Assembly (NCBI GenBank): GCA_903839085.1
Contig: CAIMBE010000057.1
Coordinates: 1-38,486 of the forward strand
Direction of reading: 5' to 3'
DNA from: an uncultured beta proteobacterium
Lineage (GTDB): Bacteria; Pseudomonadota; Gammaproteobacteria; Burkholderiales; Burkholderiaceae_C
DNA length: 38,486 nt
Shown here: in pieces, positions 16,243-24,209 of the stretch
Position numbering within the stretch: position 1 is the stretch's first letter
Layout: the number at the start of each line of letters is the position of its first letter
Program-made: the position numbers and the translations under genes
The notes under the pieces: generated by a model
The model's input: only the letters and a program-made list of their open reading frames with translations
Database searches by the model: none
Told to the model about the DNA's origin: nothing

Positions 16243-16946
16243 CCCGGCGGGCTTTGCCGCTTGTGCTGTATGACCCGGCTCACATCGCGTGGGTCCAGGC
16301 CGTACATCGCGGCAAACTCGGCAACGCTCTTGCCGCTGCTGCCGAAGGCGCTCAGAAGCGCTTGCTGCCTGGCCAGGCGTTGATCGCTCTCGGCAAAGGC
16401 TTCCTCCAGCAGGGCGTTGGCTTGCGCATCATTGCCCTGAACCCTGGACCGGTAGTCCTGCCTGCTCAGGCCGGACAACTCAAACGCTGCCATCAACTGC
16501 TTGCGCAGCCGGGGTCGCAGGTCCTGCGCGCTGCGGCCCTGGCGCCGTCGAAACAATTCGAGCAGCGCCATATAAACGTGCTCGGGCGCCACGGCTTCGA
16601 CCGCCTCGCCCTGCAGGTTGTAACGCGGTCTGCCCGCCGCAACGCCCTGCAGGTAGGGTGTGGAACGCGTATGCACGCCCAGCGCCGCCTTGAGGCTGGC
16701 GCGCTCAAGCTGCTCAGGGTGAGCAGCCAGCAACTCCTGGAAGACCCCGAGTTTGAGCGGCAGAAACTCGGCGCCAAACAACTTTGGATACAGTTCGAAC
16801 AAGGTCTCCAGCACCGGCTGCACCGACTGCCGGCGGCCGGCCTTTGCGGGCTGCTCCCGGTTGCCGGTCGCGTTCTCAACCGAATCGGCTGGGTCGCCTG
16901 TCCCGGCCGGTGGCGCGCTCGCGGATTGAGGTTCTTGGCTCATCAT
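16239..16946 (-). CDS. proQ: ProQ/FinO-domain RNA chaperone
   Basis: A cytosolic RNA-binding protein of the ProQ/FinO family, which binds structured sRNAs and mRNA 3' ends. 235 residues: a disordered N-terminus (about 1-40, Ser/Ala/Pro-rich with AKAGRRQS), the FinO domain (about 40-155: VLETLFELYPKLFGAEFLPLKLGVFQ, HTRSTPYLQGVAAGRPRYNLQG, AVAPEHV) and a C-terminal part with a second helical region. That part ends in SVAEFAAMYGLDPRDVSRVI, which looks like a helix-turn-helix. The start ATG at 16946 overlaps the stop of the upstream thioredoxin-fold gene (ATGA), and no Shine-Dalgarno is visible, so translation is probably coupled. A second ATG follows at once (16943). Confidence 0.85.
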   Translation of the reverse strand: MMSQEPQSASAPPAGTGDPADSVENATGNREQPAKAGRRQSVQPVLETLFELYPKLFGAEFLPLKLGVFQELLAAHPEQLERASLKAALGVHTRSTPYLQGVAAGRPRYNLQGEAVEAVAPEHVYMALLELFRRRQGRSAQDLRPRLRKQLMAAFELSGLSRQDYRSRVQGNDAQANALLEEAFAESDQRLARQQALLSAFGSSGKSVAEFAAMYGLDPRDVSRVIQHKRQSPPG

Positions 16947-17527
16947 CAAGGCAGGTCCAGGCCGAGAAACCCGGCCAGAGCAGCAGTACTCATGGCGCCA
17001 TCGCGGCCCATGGTCTGACCGGTCTTCAGATTCCTTGCGACCGTAAAGGGAACCGCTTCCGCGCCAAAGCTGTTCAAGAGCCGGGTGTTGTTCTTGATGG
17101 CCTTCTCGATCTCGGCCGGCACGCTGCTCGACGCCGAAATGCCGCCCTTGCCAGCGAGCAGGGAGGCCTCGTGCTCGGACATCAGCGCAGCCGGGTTGAC
17201 GGCGGTCAGCAGGGCCGCGCCCTGGGCCGCGCTGGTGGCATTGATCATGCCCACAGGAATCCAGACAAACTTGACCTTTCCATGCAGTGCTTCGGACGCC
17301 TGCCACAGGTGCCCGCAGTGCGGACACTGGCTGTCAAAGAAGACATAGACCGTGTTGGCGTTCATCATGGAGCCGACCGCAAAGCCCCTGGCCTCAGCGG
17401 CCACCGTTGTCAATGTCACCTCGCGCTTGACAGGCGCGGCCGAACTGGCCGGGTCCTGCGGTGAGCAGGCGCCCAGCAGCCAACCAATCATCAACACGAG
17501 GGCGAACAGCAGACGGCGGAGTTTCAA
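16946..17527 (-). CDS. Thioredoxin-fold lipoprotein, DsbG/DsbC-like
   Basis: 193 residues. The N-terminus KLRRLLFALVLMIGWLLGAC is a lipoprotein signal with Cys21 as the lipidated residue. The mature part has the thioredoxin-fold active site FFDSQCPHCGHLW (Cys68, Cys71) and a C-terminal cis-Pro region (AEAVPFTVARN), like the catalytic half of DsbG/DsbC disulfide isomerases; the dimerisation domain of classic DsbC is missing or very short. Expected role: periplasmic thiol-disulfide exchange. The start is a TTG at 17527 with GAGGT 6 bp upstream; the upstream ATG is out of use because of a stop. Forms an overlapping pair with the proQ gene. Confidence 0.85.
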   Translation of the reverse strand: MKLRRLLFALVLMIGWLLGACSPQDPASSAAPVKREVTLTTVAAEARGFAVGSMMNANTVYVFFDSQCPHCGHLWQASEALHGKVKFVWIPVGMINATSAAQGAALLTAVNPAALMSEHEASLLAGKGGISASSSVPAEIEKAIKNNTRLLNSFGAEAVPFTVARNLKTGQTMGRDGAMSTAALAGFLGLDLP

Positions 17528-17639
17528 GGCAGACCTCTATGCATGAGACAAGGGACAAGACAATTCAGGCTTCAGGGCGCGCATCTTACCTTGGAAGCGG
17601 CGGCCGGCCGTGGTCGGGGCGCTGGCATACTCTGCCCTG

Positions 17640-20312
17640 GTGAAAGATGCAATCCACTCCCCCGATCCCGCAGGGTTTCCCGGCCGGCCCGACTGGCATG
17701 CCCTGACGAAGGCCTGCGCGGCCGGCGCCGGGCACTTTGACGAGCTTCGCGCCAGCGCGACGCCCGGCCGGCCGAGCGCCAGTGCGGGCACGACCAGCGC
17801 CAACCGTGCAGAACCGCCATTGACTCCCGCCTGGCAGAAGTTCTTCGACGGCCTGTCGACGCCGGGCGAGCCGGACCTGGACCGGCGCTGGCTCGGCCTG
17901 CAGCGCCAGATTCGCGACAACGGCGTCAGCTACAACGTCTATGCCGACGAAGGCGGTCCGCAGCGTCCCTGGTCCCTGGACCTGTTTCCCCTGCTGATTG
18001 AACCCGAAAGCTGGTTGCAGATCGAAGCCGGGATTCTGCAGCGCGTGCGCCTGCTGGAAAAGATCATGGCCGACGTCTACGGACCGCAGCGTTTGCTGGA
18101 GCGCCGACTGCTGCCGCCGGCCCTCGTCCAGGGCCATCCGGGCTACCTGCGCCCGATGCACGGCGTCGCGCCGGTCGGCGGCACGCACCTGCACATCACG
18201 GCCTTCGATCTGGCCCGCGGGCCTGATGGCAACTGGTGGGTGGAGAGTCAGCGCTGCCAGGCGCCATCGGGTTTTGGCTACCTGCTGGAGAACCGGCTGG
18301 CGATCTCGGCCCAGTTTGGTCAGGCGTTCCAGACCCTGCGGGTGCAGCGCCTGGCCGGCACCTACCGCGCGCTGATGGACAGCCTGAGGAGAATGAGTCC
18401 GGCGGGCGCGCAGTCGCATCTGGCCCTGCTCACGCCCGGACCCTATAACGAAACCTATTTCGAGCACGCCTATCTGGCCCGCTACCTCGGTCTGACGCTG
18501 GTCGAGGGCTGCGACCTGACCGTGCGCGACCAGCACCTCTACCTCAAGACCCTCAAGGGACTGGTCCCGGTGCACGGCTTGATCAAGCGGGTCGACGACG
18601 AGTACCTCGATCCGCTGGAACTGCGCGCCGACTCGACGCTGGGCGTGCCCGGCCTGTTGCAGGCCATCCGCGCCGGACACGTGCTGGTGGCCAATGCGCC
18701 GGGCTCCGCGTTTCTGGAGTCACCCGCCCTGCTCGCTTTCCTGCCCGCCTTGTGCAGGCACCTGCTGGGCGAGGAGTTGAGGCTGCCGGCGCTCTCCACC
18801 TGGTGGTGCGGCGAACGGTCGGCGATGCACGAGGCCTTGCCGCGTCTGCGTCAGTGCGCCATCAAATCGACCTACCCCGCCTCCCTGGTACACGCCGGTT
18901 TCGAAGCCGTCATGGGCCTGTCGCTGCCGGCCAGCGAGTTGCAGGACTGGCAGCGCCGCATCGAGAGCCAATGCGAGGAGCACACGGTGCAGGCCTATGT
19001 GCCGCTGTCGCAGATGCCGACCTGGCGGCCCGGGCACGATGCCGGCGCCGGACAGTTGCTGGCGCGCTCGGTCATGCTGCGCGTCTTCGTGGTGTCGGAC
19101 GGCGAGCAGTCCTGGCGCGTGCTGCCCGGCGGGCTGGCGCGCATCACCGGCGCGCAGGCCAACAGCGCTTCCATGCAGCGCGGTGGCAGCAGCGCCGACG
19201 TCTGGGCCCTCACCGACTCCGAGATCGAAACCACCACCCTGCTGCAGCCGACCCTGACCCCGGCGCTGCTGGCCCAGCGCAAACGGCTGGTGACCAGTCG
19301 GGCGGCCGAAAACCTGTTCTGGCTGGGTCGCTACAGCGAACGCACCGAGAACGCAATCCGGTTGGCCCGGCTCACCCTCGAATGCCTCCAGGGCGAGGAT
19401 CAGTCGACACCGGCGTTGCTCGATTGGCTCGGCAAGATGGCGGTGGTCAATACGCTGGTGCTGCCGAGCGTGCCAACACCCGCTCAGGAGCGCCGCGCCT
19501 TTGAACGCGCGCTGGTCGCCAGCCTGGCCAGCACCGAGGGCGCAACCAGCGTCGGCTATCACCTGCGCGCCCTGAAGATGACGGCGTCGAGCGTGCGCGA
19601 GCGCTTGTCTCAGGAGCACTGGCGGGTCATCGTGCGGGCCGAGGAGGATCTGTTTTCGCGCTGCGCAGGACTGGCCGATGACGCCAGCTATTCCACGCTG
19701 GCGGCATTGCAGATACTCAAGAACACCAGTGAGCAGATGGCGGCCCTCACCGGCGCCCAGACCGATCACATGACGCGCGACGACGGCTGGCGCCTGCTCA
19801 GCATCGGGCGCCACATCGAGCGGCTCGGTTTCCTGGCCAATTCGCTGCTCAGCGGTTTTCAGACCAGTTCGGTCCATACGGCGGGCGGGTTCGAGGCCAT
19901 GATGGCATTGTTCGACAGCACCATCACCTTCCACGCGCAGTACCAGCAGAGCCGCGATCTGGCGGCCCTGATCGACTTGCTGGTGCTCGACCGCGACAAT
20001 CCGCGCTCGCTGGCCTGGGTGGCCCAGACCCTGCGCGGGCGACTGGCCAAGCTGGCCGGCAGTGCGCCCGACGAACTCAGCGCCCTGTCGCTGCGCGTGC
20101 CCGACGCCGCAGCCTGGAGCCTGGCGCAGTTGTGCGAAGCCCAGCCGGCGGGCATCAGCGCGGATCGGACGGCGGTTCGCGAGGCCGGCTACTTCTATGC
20201 GCTGACCGACTTGCTGCTGCAATGCACGGCTGCCGCCTTCAATGTCTCCAACGAGATCAGCGCGACCTATTTCACCCACGCGACCGCGTCCAACCAGAGC
20301 GTGGGAACCTGA
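17640..20312 (+). CDS. Fused circularly permuted ATP-grasp (type 2) / Alpha-E protein
   Basis: About 890 residues. The first part (about 30-530) is a circularly permuted ATP-grasp amidoligase (DUF404/DUF407): AGHFDEL, IRDNGVSYNVYAD, RPWSLDLFPLLI, MADVYGPQRLL, GHPGYLRPMHG, LLTPGPYNETYFEHAYLAR, and the KPLxG-like TLKGLVPVHGLIKRVDDEYLDPL. The second part (from about residue 550) begins VTSRAAENLFWLGRYSERTEN, the signature of the Alpha-E domain. Such proteins are thought to form peptide or amide bonds on an unknown product or tag and occur with transglutaminase-like proteins. Start uncertain: GTG 17640 is placed 30 codons before GHFDEL and follows a TGGCATACT extended -10-like sequence; GTG 17610 is the alternative. 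The stop overlaps the next gene (TGATG). Confidence 0.88.
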   Translation: MKDAIHSPDPAGFPGRPDWHALTKACAAGAGHFDELRASATPGRPSASAGTTSANRAEPPLTPAWQKFFDGLSTPGEPDLDRRWLGLQRQIRDNGVSYNVYADEGGPQRPWSLDLFPLLIEPESWLQIEAGILQRVRLLEKIMADVYGPQRLLERRLLPPALVQGHPGYLRPMHGVAPVGGTHLHITAFDLARGPDGNWWVESQRCQAPSGFGYLLENRLAISAQFGQAFQTLRVQRLAGTYRALMDSLRRMSPAGAQSHLALLTPGPYNETYFEHAYLARYLGLTLVEGCDLTVRDQHLYLKTLKGLVPVHGLIKRVDDEYLDPLELRADSTLGVPGLLQAIRAGHVLVANAPGSAFLESPALLAFLPALCRHLLGEELRLPALSTWWCGERSAMHEALPRLRQCAIKSTYPASLVHAGFEAVMGLSLPASELQDWQRRIESQCEEHTVQAYVPLSQMPTWRPGHDAGAGQLLARSVMLRVFVVSDGEQSWRVLPGGLARITGAQANSASMQRGGSSADVWALTDSEIETTTLLQPTLTPALLAQRKRLVTSRAAENLFWLGRYSERTENAIRLARLTLECLQGEDQSTPALLDWLGKMAVVNTLVLPSVPTPAQERRAFERALVASLASTEGATSVGYHLRALKMTASSVRERLSQEHWRVIVRAEEDLFSRCAGLADDASYSTLAALQILKNTSEQMAALTGAQTDHMTRDDGWRLLSIGRHIERLGFLANSLLSGFQTSSVHTAGGFEAMMALFDSTITFHAQYQQSRDLAALIDLLVLDRDNPRSLAWVAQTLRGRLAKLAGSAPDELSALSLRVPDAAAWSLAQLCEAQPAGISADRTAVREAGYFYALTDLLLQCTAAAFNVSNEISATYFTHATASNQSVGT

Positions 20313-21280
20313 TGCGGCTTCGAATCACGCACCAGACACGCTACGACTACCAGCCGGCGGTGGAGACGGCGCAGCATCTGGCCTATCTGCAGCCCGTCAG
20401 CAACCCCTATCAGCAGCTTCTGAGCCACACCCTGTCGATCAGCCCGACGCCGGCGCAGATGTCGCAGACGCTCGACGTTTTTGGCAATCCGCGCTGCTTT
20501 TTTTCCCTGCAGACGCCACACACAGTGCTCGATGTCGTGGCCCGCAGCGTTGTGACCACCCGCAACCGCGCCCTGCCGCCCAGCAGCATCGGTTGGGAGC
20601 AGACCCGGGCGCTGTTCGAGTACCGCTCCAACGGGTATTTCGACAGCGCCAACGAGTTCGTCTTTGCCTCGCCCTTTGTGCCGCGGGAGGCGGCGTTTGC
20701 AGCCTACGCCAGCGCCAGTTTCAGCCCGGGGCGGGGCCTGCTGGCGGCAGCGACCGACCTGATGCAGCGGATCCATCGCGACTTGCGCTACGACAGCCAG
20801 AGCACCCAGATCAACACGCCGGCGCGCGTGGCGCTGGCGCAGCGGCGTGGCGTGTGCCAGGACTTTGCCCACATCATGCTGGCCTGCCTGCGCAGCATGG
20901 GCGTCGCGGCGCGCTATGTCAGCGGCTATGTGCTGACCGAGCCGGCGCCCGGCAGCGTCAAGCTCACCGGCAGCGATGCCTCGCACGCCTGGGTGGCGGT
21001 CTACGCGCCCGACCTGCCACCCGGCCAGCGCTGGTGCGATTTTGATCCCACCAACAGCCGCTGCGGCTGGCACTCGCCGGGCGAGGACTACGTCACGCTG
21101 GCGAGCGGGCGCGACTTTGCCGACGTCTCCCCGATGCGCGGCGTCATTCATGGCGGCGCCAGCCACACGCTGTTCGTCGCTGTCACGGTCGAGCAGGTGG
21201 CCGACGACACGGCGCCGGACCTGGACGCCAGGGCGGCGCTCCGGGATCAGACCCAGTCACAGACCCAGACCCAGAACTGA
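20312..21280 (+). CDS. Transglutaminase-like cysteine protein
   Basis: 322 residues. N-terminal beta-rich domain (MRLRITHQTRYDYQPAVETAQHLAYLQP, the usual bacterial transglutaminase N-domain), then the transglutaminase-like core with a probable triad of Cys182 (RRGVCQDFAHI), His225 (GSDASHAWVAVY) and Asp245 (WCDFDPTN). In this family the core may act as a peptidase or amide transferase. No signal peptide is visible, so it is presumably cytosolic. The C-terminus ends in a short TQSQTQTQ run. Start ATG overlaps the stop of the ATP-grasp/Alpha-E gene, indicating coupled translation and a shared pathway. Confidence 0.92.
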   Translation: MRLRITHQTRYDYQPAVETAQHLAYLQPVSNPYQQLLSHTLSISPTPAQMSQTLDVFGNPRCFFSLQTPHTVLDVVARSVVTTRNRALPPSSIGWEQTRALFEYRSNGYFDSANEFVFASPFVPREAAFAAYASASFSPGRGLLAAATDLMQRIHRDLRYDSQSTQINTPARVALAQRRGVCQDFAHIMLACLRSMGVAARYVSGYVLTEPAPGSVKLTGSDASHAWVAVYAPDLPPGQRWCDFDPTNSRCGWHSPGEDYVTLASGRDFADVSPMRGVIHGGASHTLFVAVTVEQVADDTAPDLDARAALRDQTQSQTQTQN

Positions 21281-21291
21281 AAGGAAGCAGC

Positions 21292-21750
21292 ATGAGCATC
21301 TACACCAAACTGAACGAACTCCAGATCACCCTGCCACCGGTGGCCGCGCCAGCCGCCGCCTACGTGCCCTTTGTGCAGAGCGGCAACCTGGTCTTTCTAA
21401 GCGGACACATCGCCAAGAAGGACGGCAAGCCGTGGGTCGGCCAACTCGGAAAGAACATGGGCACGGTCGAAGGCCAGGCGGCAGCGCGCGCCATTGCGAT
21501 CGATCTGATGGGCACTTTGCACGCCGCCGTCGGCGATCTCAACCGGGTCCGGCGCATCGTCAAGCTGATGTCGCTGGTCAACTCGACCGCCGACTTTACC
21601 GAGCAGCATCTGGTGACCAACGGCGCCAGCGAACTGCTGGGTGAAGTTTTTGGCGCCGCCGGTGCGCACGCCCGCAGCGCCTTCGGAGTGGCCCAGATTC
21701 CGCTGGGTGCCTGCGTTGAAATCGAGCTGATCGCGGAGTTGAACTCTTGA
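21292..21750 (+). CDS. RidA family protein
   Basis: 152 residues of the YjgF/YER057c/UK114 (RidA) superfamily. Seen: NLVFLSGHIAKKDGKPWVGQLG, the central ARAIAIDLMGTLHAAVGDLNRV, and the C-terminal RSAFGVAQIPLGACVEIELIAEL, in which the Arg that binds the carboxylate of the imine substrate is kept. The long PWVGQLG loop marks the RidA-like subgroup related to chorismate-mutase-like proteins rather than archetypal RidA. Expected role: hydrolysis of reactive enamine/imine intermediates, cytosolic. AAGGAAG lies 6 bp before the ATG. It is 11 bp after the transglutaminase gene and so probably in the same operon. Confidence 0.88.
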   Translation: MSIYTKLNELQITLPPVAAPAAAYVPFVQSGNLVFLSGHIAKKDGKPWVGQLGKNMGTVEGQAAARAIAIDLMGTLHAAVGDLNRVRRIVKLMSLVNSTADFTEQHLVTNGASELLGEVFGAAGAHARSAFGVAQIPLGACVEIELIAELNS

Positions 21751-22107
21751 GCGGCAAGCGGCAATCCATGTCTTTGGCCTGCCAGCATGGATCGCCACGG
21801 CCTACGGCCTCGCGATGACGAAGGCAAGGTTCTTGAATTCTGGCAAGACCAATAGATACGGCCATGAATCTGGCTTCGCCATTGCGAGCCCACTGTTTCG
21901 GGCAGCAGAAACCACATACGGGCCATGAACCTGGCTTCGCCATTGCGAGCCCACTGTTTCGGGCAGCAGAGACTACATACGTGCCATGAACCTGAATTCG
22001 TCATTGCGAGCCCGAAGGGCGCGGCAATCCGGGAAGTCCGGCTGCATGGATCGCCACGGCCTGCGGCCTCGCGATGAGGAAAGCAAGTGGCTTGAATTCC
22101 GAAAATA
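21751..22107. repeat. Cluster of dispersed-repeat copies with a 61-bp tandem repeat
   Basis: All of the DNA between the RidA-like gene and folK is repeat. 21751-21850 and 21992-22107 are two same-orientation copies of a family with the order CATTGCGAG, GCGGCAATCC, GCATGGATCGCC, GGCCTGCGGCC, GCGATGA, CTTGAATTC. Between them lies a 61-bp tandem unit (listed separately). Other copies of the family occur at 27869-27940, 35695-35842 and 38338-38485. The palindromic inner part (GGCC-TGC-GGCC and GATCGCC...GCGATGA) resembles REP/BIME-type sequences. Likely transcript-end or passive mobile repeats. Confidence 0.85.
21861..22011. repeat. 61-bp tandem repeat (2 full units plus a partial)
   Basis: The unit starts GCCATGAA and runs through GGCTTCGCCATTGCGAGCCC, CTGTTTCGGGCAGCAGA and ACATACG. 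Units are 21861-21921 and 21922-21982, nearly identical. A third unit starts at 21983 but changes after CATTGCGAGCCC into the ordinary family repeat. Confidence 0.85.
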
Positions 22108-22575
22108 TCAATCGATCCGCTTGATCGCCTGTGCCCGGACCGCCTCTAGCTGGGCCGAGGTGACGCGCTGCGGCGCAATTTCGAACAGCGGCAGCAGCAC
22201 AAAAGCCCGCTCCAACATGCGCGGATGCGGCAGCACCAGTGTCGCGCTGTCCACGCTGGCATGGCCATAGATCAGCAGGTCCAGGTCCAGCGTGCGCGGC
22301 GCGTTGGGATAGGGTCGTTCACGCCCGGCCTGCTGCTCGAGTTGCTGCAGGGCGGCCAGCAATGCGGGTGCAGTCAGCGCACTTTCCAGTTCCACGACAG
22401 CGTTGATGTAATCCTGTCCGCTGGACGCCAGTGGCGCACTGCGGTACAGCGATGAGCGCCTGAGCAGTGTGATTCCGCCGAGAGCGGCAAGGTCATCGAT
22501 CGCCCTGAGCACGCCTGCCACCGGGTCTCCAAGATTGGCGCCCAGCGCAACAAAGGCAGTGACGCTCTCACGCAC
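22108..22575 (-). CDS. folK: 2-amino-4-hydroxy-6-hydroxymethyldihydropteridine pyrophosphokinase (HPPK)
   Basis: FolK transfers pyrophosphate from ATP to 6-hydroxymethyl-dihydropterin in folate synthesis, cytosolic. The product has about 155 residues with VALGANLGDP near the N-terminus, SSLYRSAPL, DYINAVVELE, the signature RPYPNAPRTLDLDLLIYG carrying the two metal-binding Asp, and LPHPRMLERAFVLLPL. Start is uncertain: the GTG at 22575 has GGGAG 12 bp upstream, while a TTG at 22587 overlaps the pcnB stop and is too near that site. It follows pcnB directly, as in many Burkholderiales and Pseudomonas. Confidence 0.94.
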   Translation of the reverse strand: MRESVTAFVALGANLGDPVAGVLRAIDDLAALGGITLLRRSSLYRSAPLASSGQDYINAVVELESALTAPALLAALQQLEQQAGRERPYPNAPRTLDLDLLIYGHASVDSATLVLPHPRMLERAFVLLPLFEIAPQRVTSAQLEAVRAQAIKRID

Positions 22576-22583
22576 GGGTTGTC

Positions 22584-24143
22584 TCAAACTCCCGCGTCGG
22601 GCGTCGGCTCGTTGCCTTCACGGGCCGCGCCGCCGCGTCGCCGGCGGCGACGCTTTCTGGGTGCGTCGAGGGCCTCTGTCGGCCCTGCGGGGGCCGCTTC
22701 GGGTGCGTCGCCCTGCGCCCCGACGGGTTCCTTGTGCACCCGCGGCGCACGCGCCGCTCGGGGTCTTTGCTGCATTTCCTCGCGCACCTGATCGACCATG
22801 TCCTGGCGCAGGTTGTCGTCGGCCATGCTGAATTCCTGCCACCAGTCCGCCAGCACCTCATCAATCTCGCCCGCATCGGCGCGCAAGCGCATGAAATCAA
22901 AGGCGGCGCGAAATCGCGGCTGCTCCACCAGGCCAAACGGCGTGCTGCCGACGCGCTTTTCGAAGCGCGGCTGCAGCATCCAGATTTCGCGCATGTCGGA
23001 GCCGAGTTTTCCGCGGCCCGAAACGTCGCCAATGCGCGCGTTGAAGACCTCGTCGATCGCGTCCTGCAGCGCCGGGTGCGAGTGCTGGCGCGCCGCGATC
23101 CGCTGCGCCCAGCCGTCGCGCACATCGGCCCACAGGGTGCAGGCCAGCAGAAAGCTCGGCGCCACCGGTTTGCCCTCGCCGACGCGGCGGTCGGTGTCCT
23201 GCAGCGCGGCCTTGACAAAGACCTGGTCGGCGCGCTCCACGACGACATCGAGCAGCGGATAGATGCCGCGCGCCATGCCCAGCTTGCGCAACTGCTCGAT
23301 CGACGCCATCGCGTGACCGGTCTGCAGCAGTTTGAGCATCTCGTCGAACATGCGACTCTGCGGCACTTCAGCCAGCAGCTCCTGCGACTTGATCAGCGGC
23401 GCCGCCGTTTTTTGCTCCAGCTGAAAGCCCAGGGCGCTGAGTTTGGCCGCAAAACGCACCGCGCGAATGATGCGCACCGGGTCTTCGCGGTAGCGCGTCG
23501 CCGGGTCGCCGATCATGCGGATGATGCGCTTCTTGGCGTCCGAGATGCCGTGGTGATAATCGACCACGATCTGCGTCTCCGGGTCGTAGTACATGGCGTT
23601 GATGGTGAAATCGCGCCGCACCGCGTCCTCTTCCTGCGGGCCCCAGACGTTGTCGCGCAGCACCCGCCCCGAAGCGTCCACCGCGTGCTTCATGCCGGCC
23701 AGCTCGCTCTTGCTGGTGCGCTCGTTGCCGCTGACCGCCTCGGCCGCCGCGTTGTCCATATAGGCGCGAAAGGTCGAGACCTCGATCACGTCGTTCTCAC
23801 GCCCGCGCCCGAACACCACGTGCACGATGCGAAAGCGCCGCCCGATGATGAAGGCGCGCCGGAACAGGCTCTTGACCTGCTCCGGCGTGGCGTTGGTGGC
23901 GACGTCGAAATCCTTGGGGCGCAGACCGACCATCAGGTCGCGCACCGCGCCCCCGACGATGTAGGCCTCGTAGCCGGCATTCTTGAGCGTGCGAACCACG
24001 TTGGCGGCCCGCTCGTCGACCAGTGACAGGTCAATGCCATGCTCGGCGACGCCGACCTCGGCGCGCTTGCCAAACTGGTTCTTCTTGCCTTTTGCCGTCG
24101 ATGAAGATTTCCCGAGCAGCTTTTCGATGAATTTTTTGATCAT
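22584..24143 (-). CDS. pcnB: Poly(A) polymerase I
   Basis: PcnB adds 3' poly(A) tails that mark RNAs for decay. 519 residues. The nucleotidyltransferase head has YIVGGAVRDLMVGLRPKDFDVATNATPEQ with catalytic Asp78/Asp80 and RRFRIVHVVFGR. Next comes VRRDFTINAMYYD and the RNA-binding RYREDPVRIIRAVRFAAKL segment, which separates poly(A) polymerases from CCA-adding enzymes. The C-terminus is long, basic and low-complexity (RKRRRRRRGGAAREG), as in other betaproteobacterial PcnB. ATG start at 24143. The folK gene follows with overlapping or nearly touching ends. Confidence 0.95.
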   Translation of the reverse strand: MIKKFIEKLLGKSSSTAKGKKNQFGKRAEVGVAEHGIDLSLVDERAANVVRTLKNAGYEAYIVGGAVRDLMVGLRPKDFDVATNATPEQVKSLFRRAFIIGRRFRIVHVVFGRGRENDVIEVSTFRAYMDNAAAEAVSGNERTSKSELAGMKHAVDASGRVLRDNVWGPQEEDAVRRDFTINAMYYDPETQIVVDYHHGISDAKKRIIRMIGDPATRYREDPVRIIRAVRFAAKLSALGFQLEQKTAAPLIKSQELLAEVPQSRMFDEMLKLLQTGHAMASIEQLRKLGMARGIYPLLDVVVERADQVFVKAALQDTDRRVGEGKPVAPSFLLACTLWADVRDGWAQRIAARQHSHPALQDAIDEVFNARIGDVSGRGKLGSDMREIWMLQPRFEKRVGSTPFGLVEQPRFRAAFDFMRLRADAGEIDEVLADWWQEFSMADDNLRQDMVDQVREEMQQRPRAARAPRVHKEPVGAQGDAPEAAPAGPTEALDAPRKRRRRRRGGAAREGNEPTPDAGV

Positions 24144-24209
24144 TTAGGGTAGGAAGCTTGCGGGACAGGGCACGACGTCGTGAACCGGGTCGGTTCTGTC
24201 CTCGACACT

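Noticed and set aside
18720-20279. 519-codon minus-strand frame opposite the ATP-grasp/Alpha-E gene
   Set aside because: Shadow of a well-supported gene; composition Gln/Arg/Gly-rich without domain signals.
21861-22011. Possible CRISPR array
   Set aside because: The 61-bp units are contiguous with no unique spacers and no cas genes are near.
22734-24026. 430-codon plus-strand frame opposite pcnB
   Set aside because: Shadow of pcnB; His/Arg/Asp-rich without motifs.
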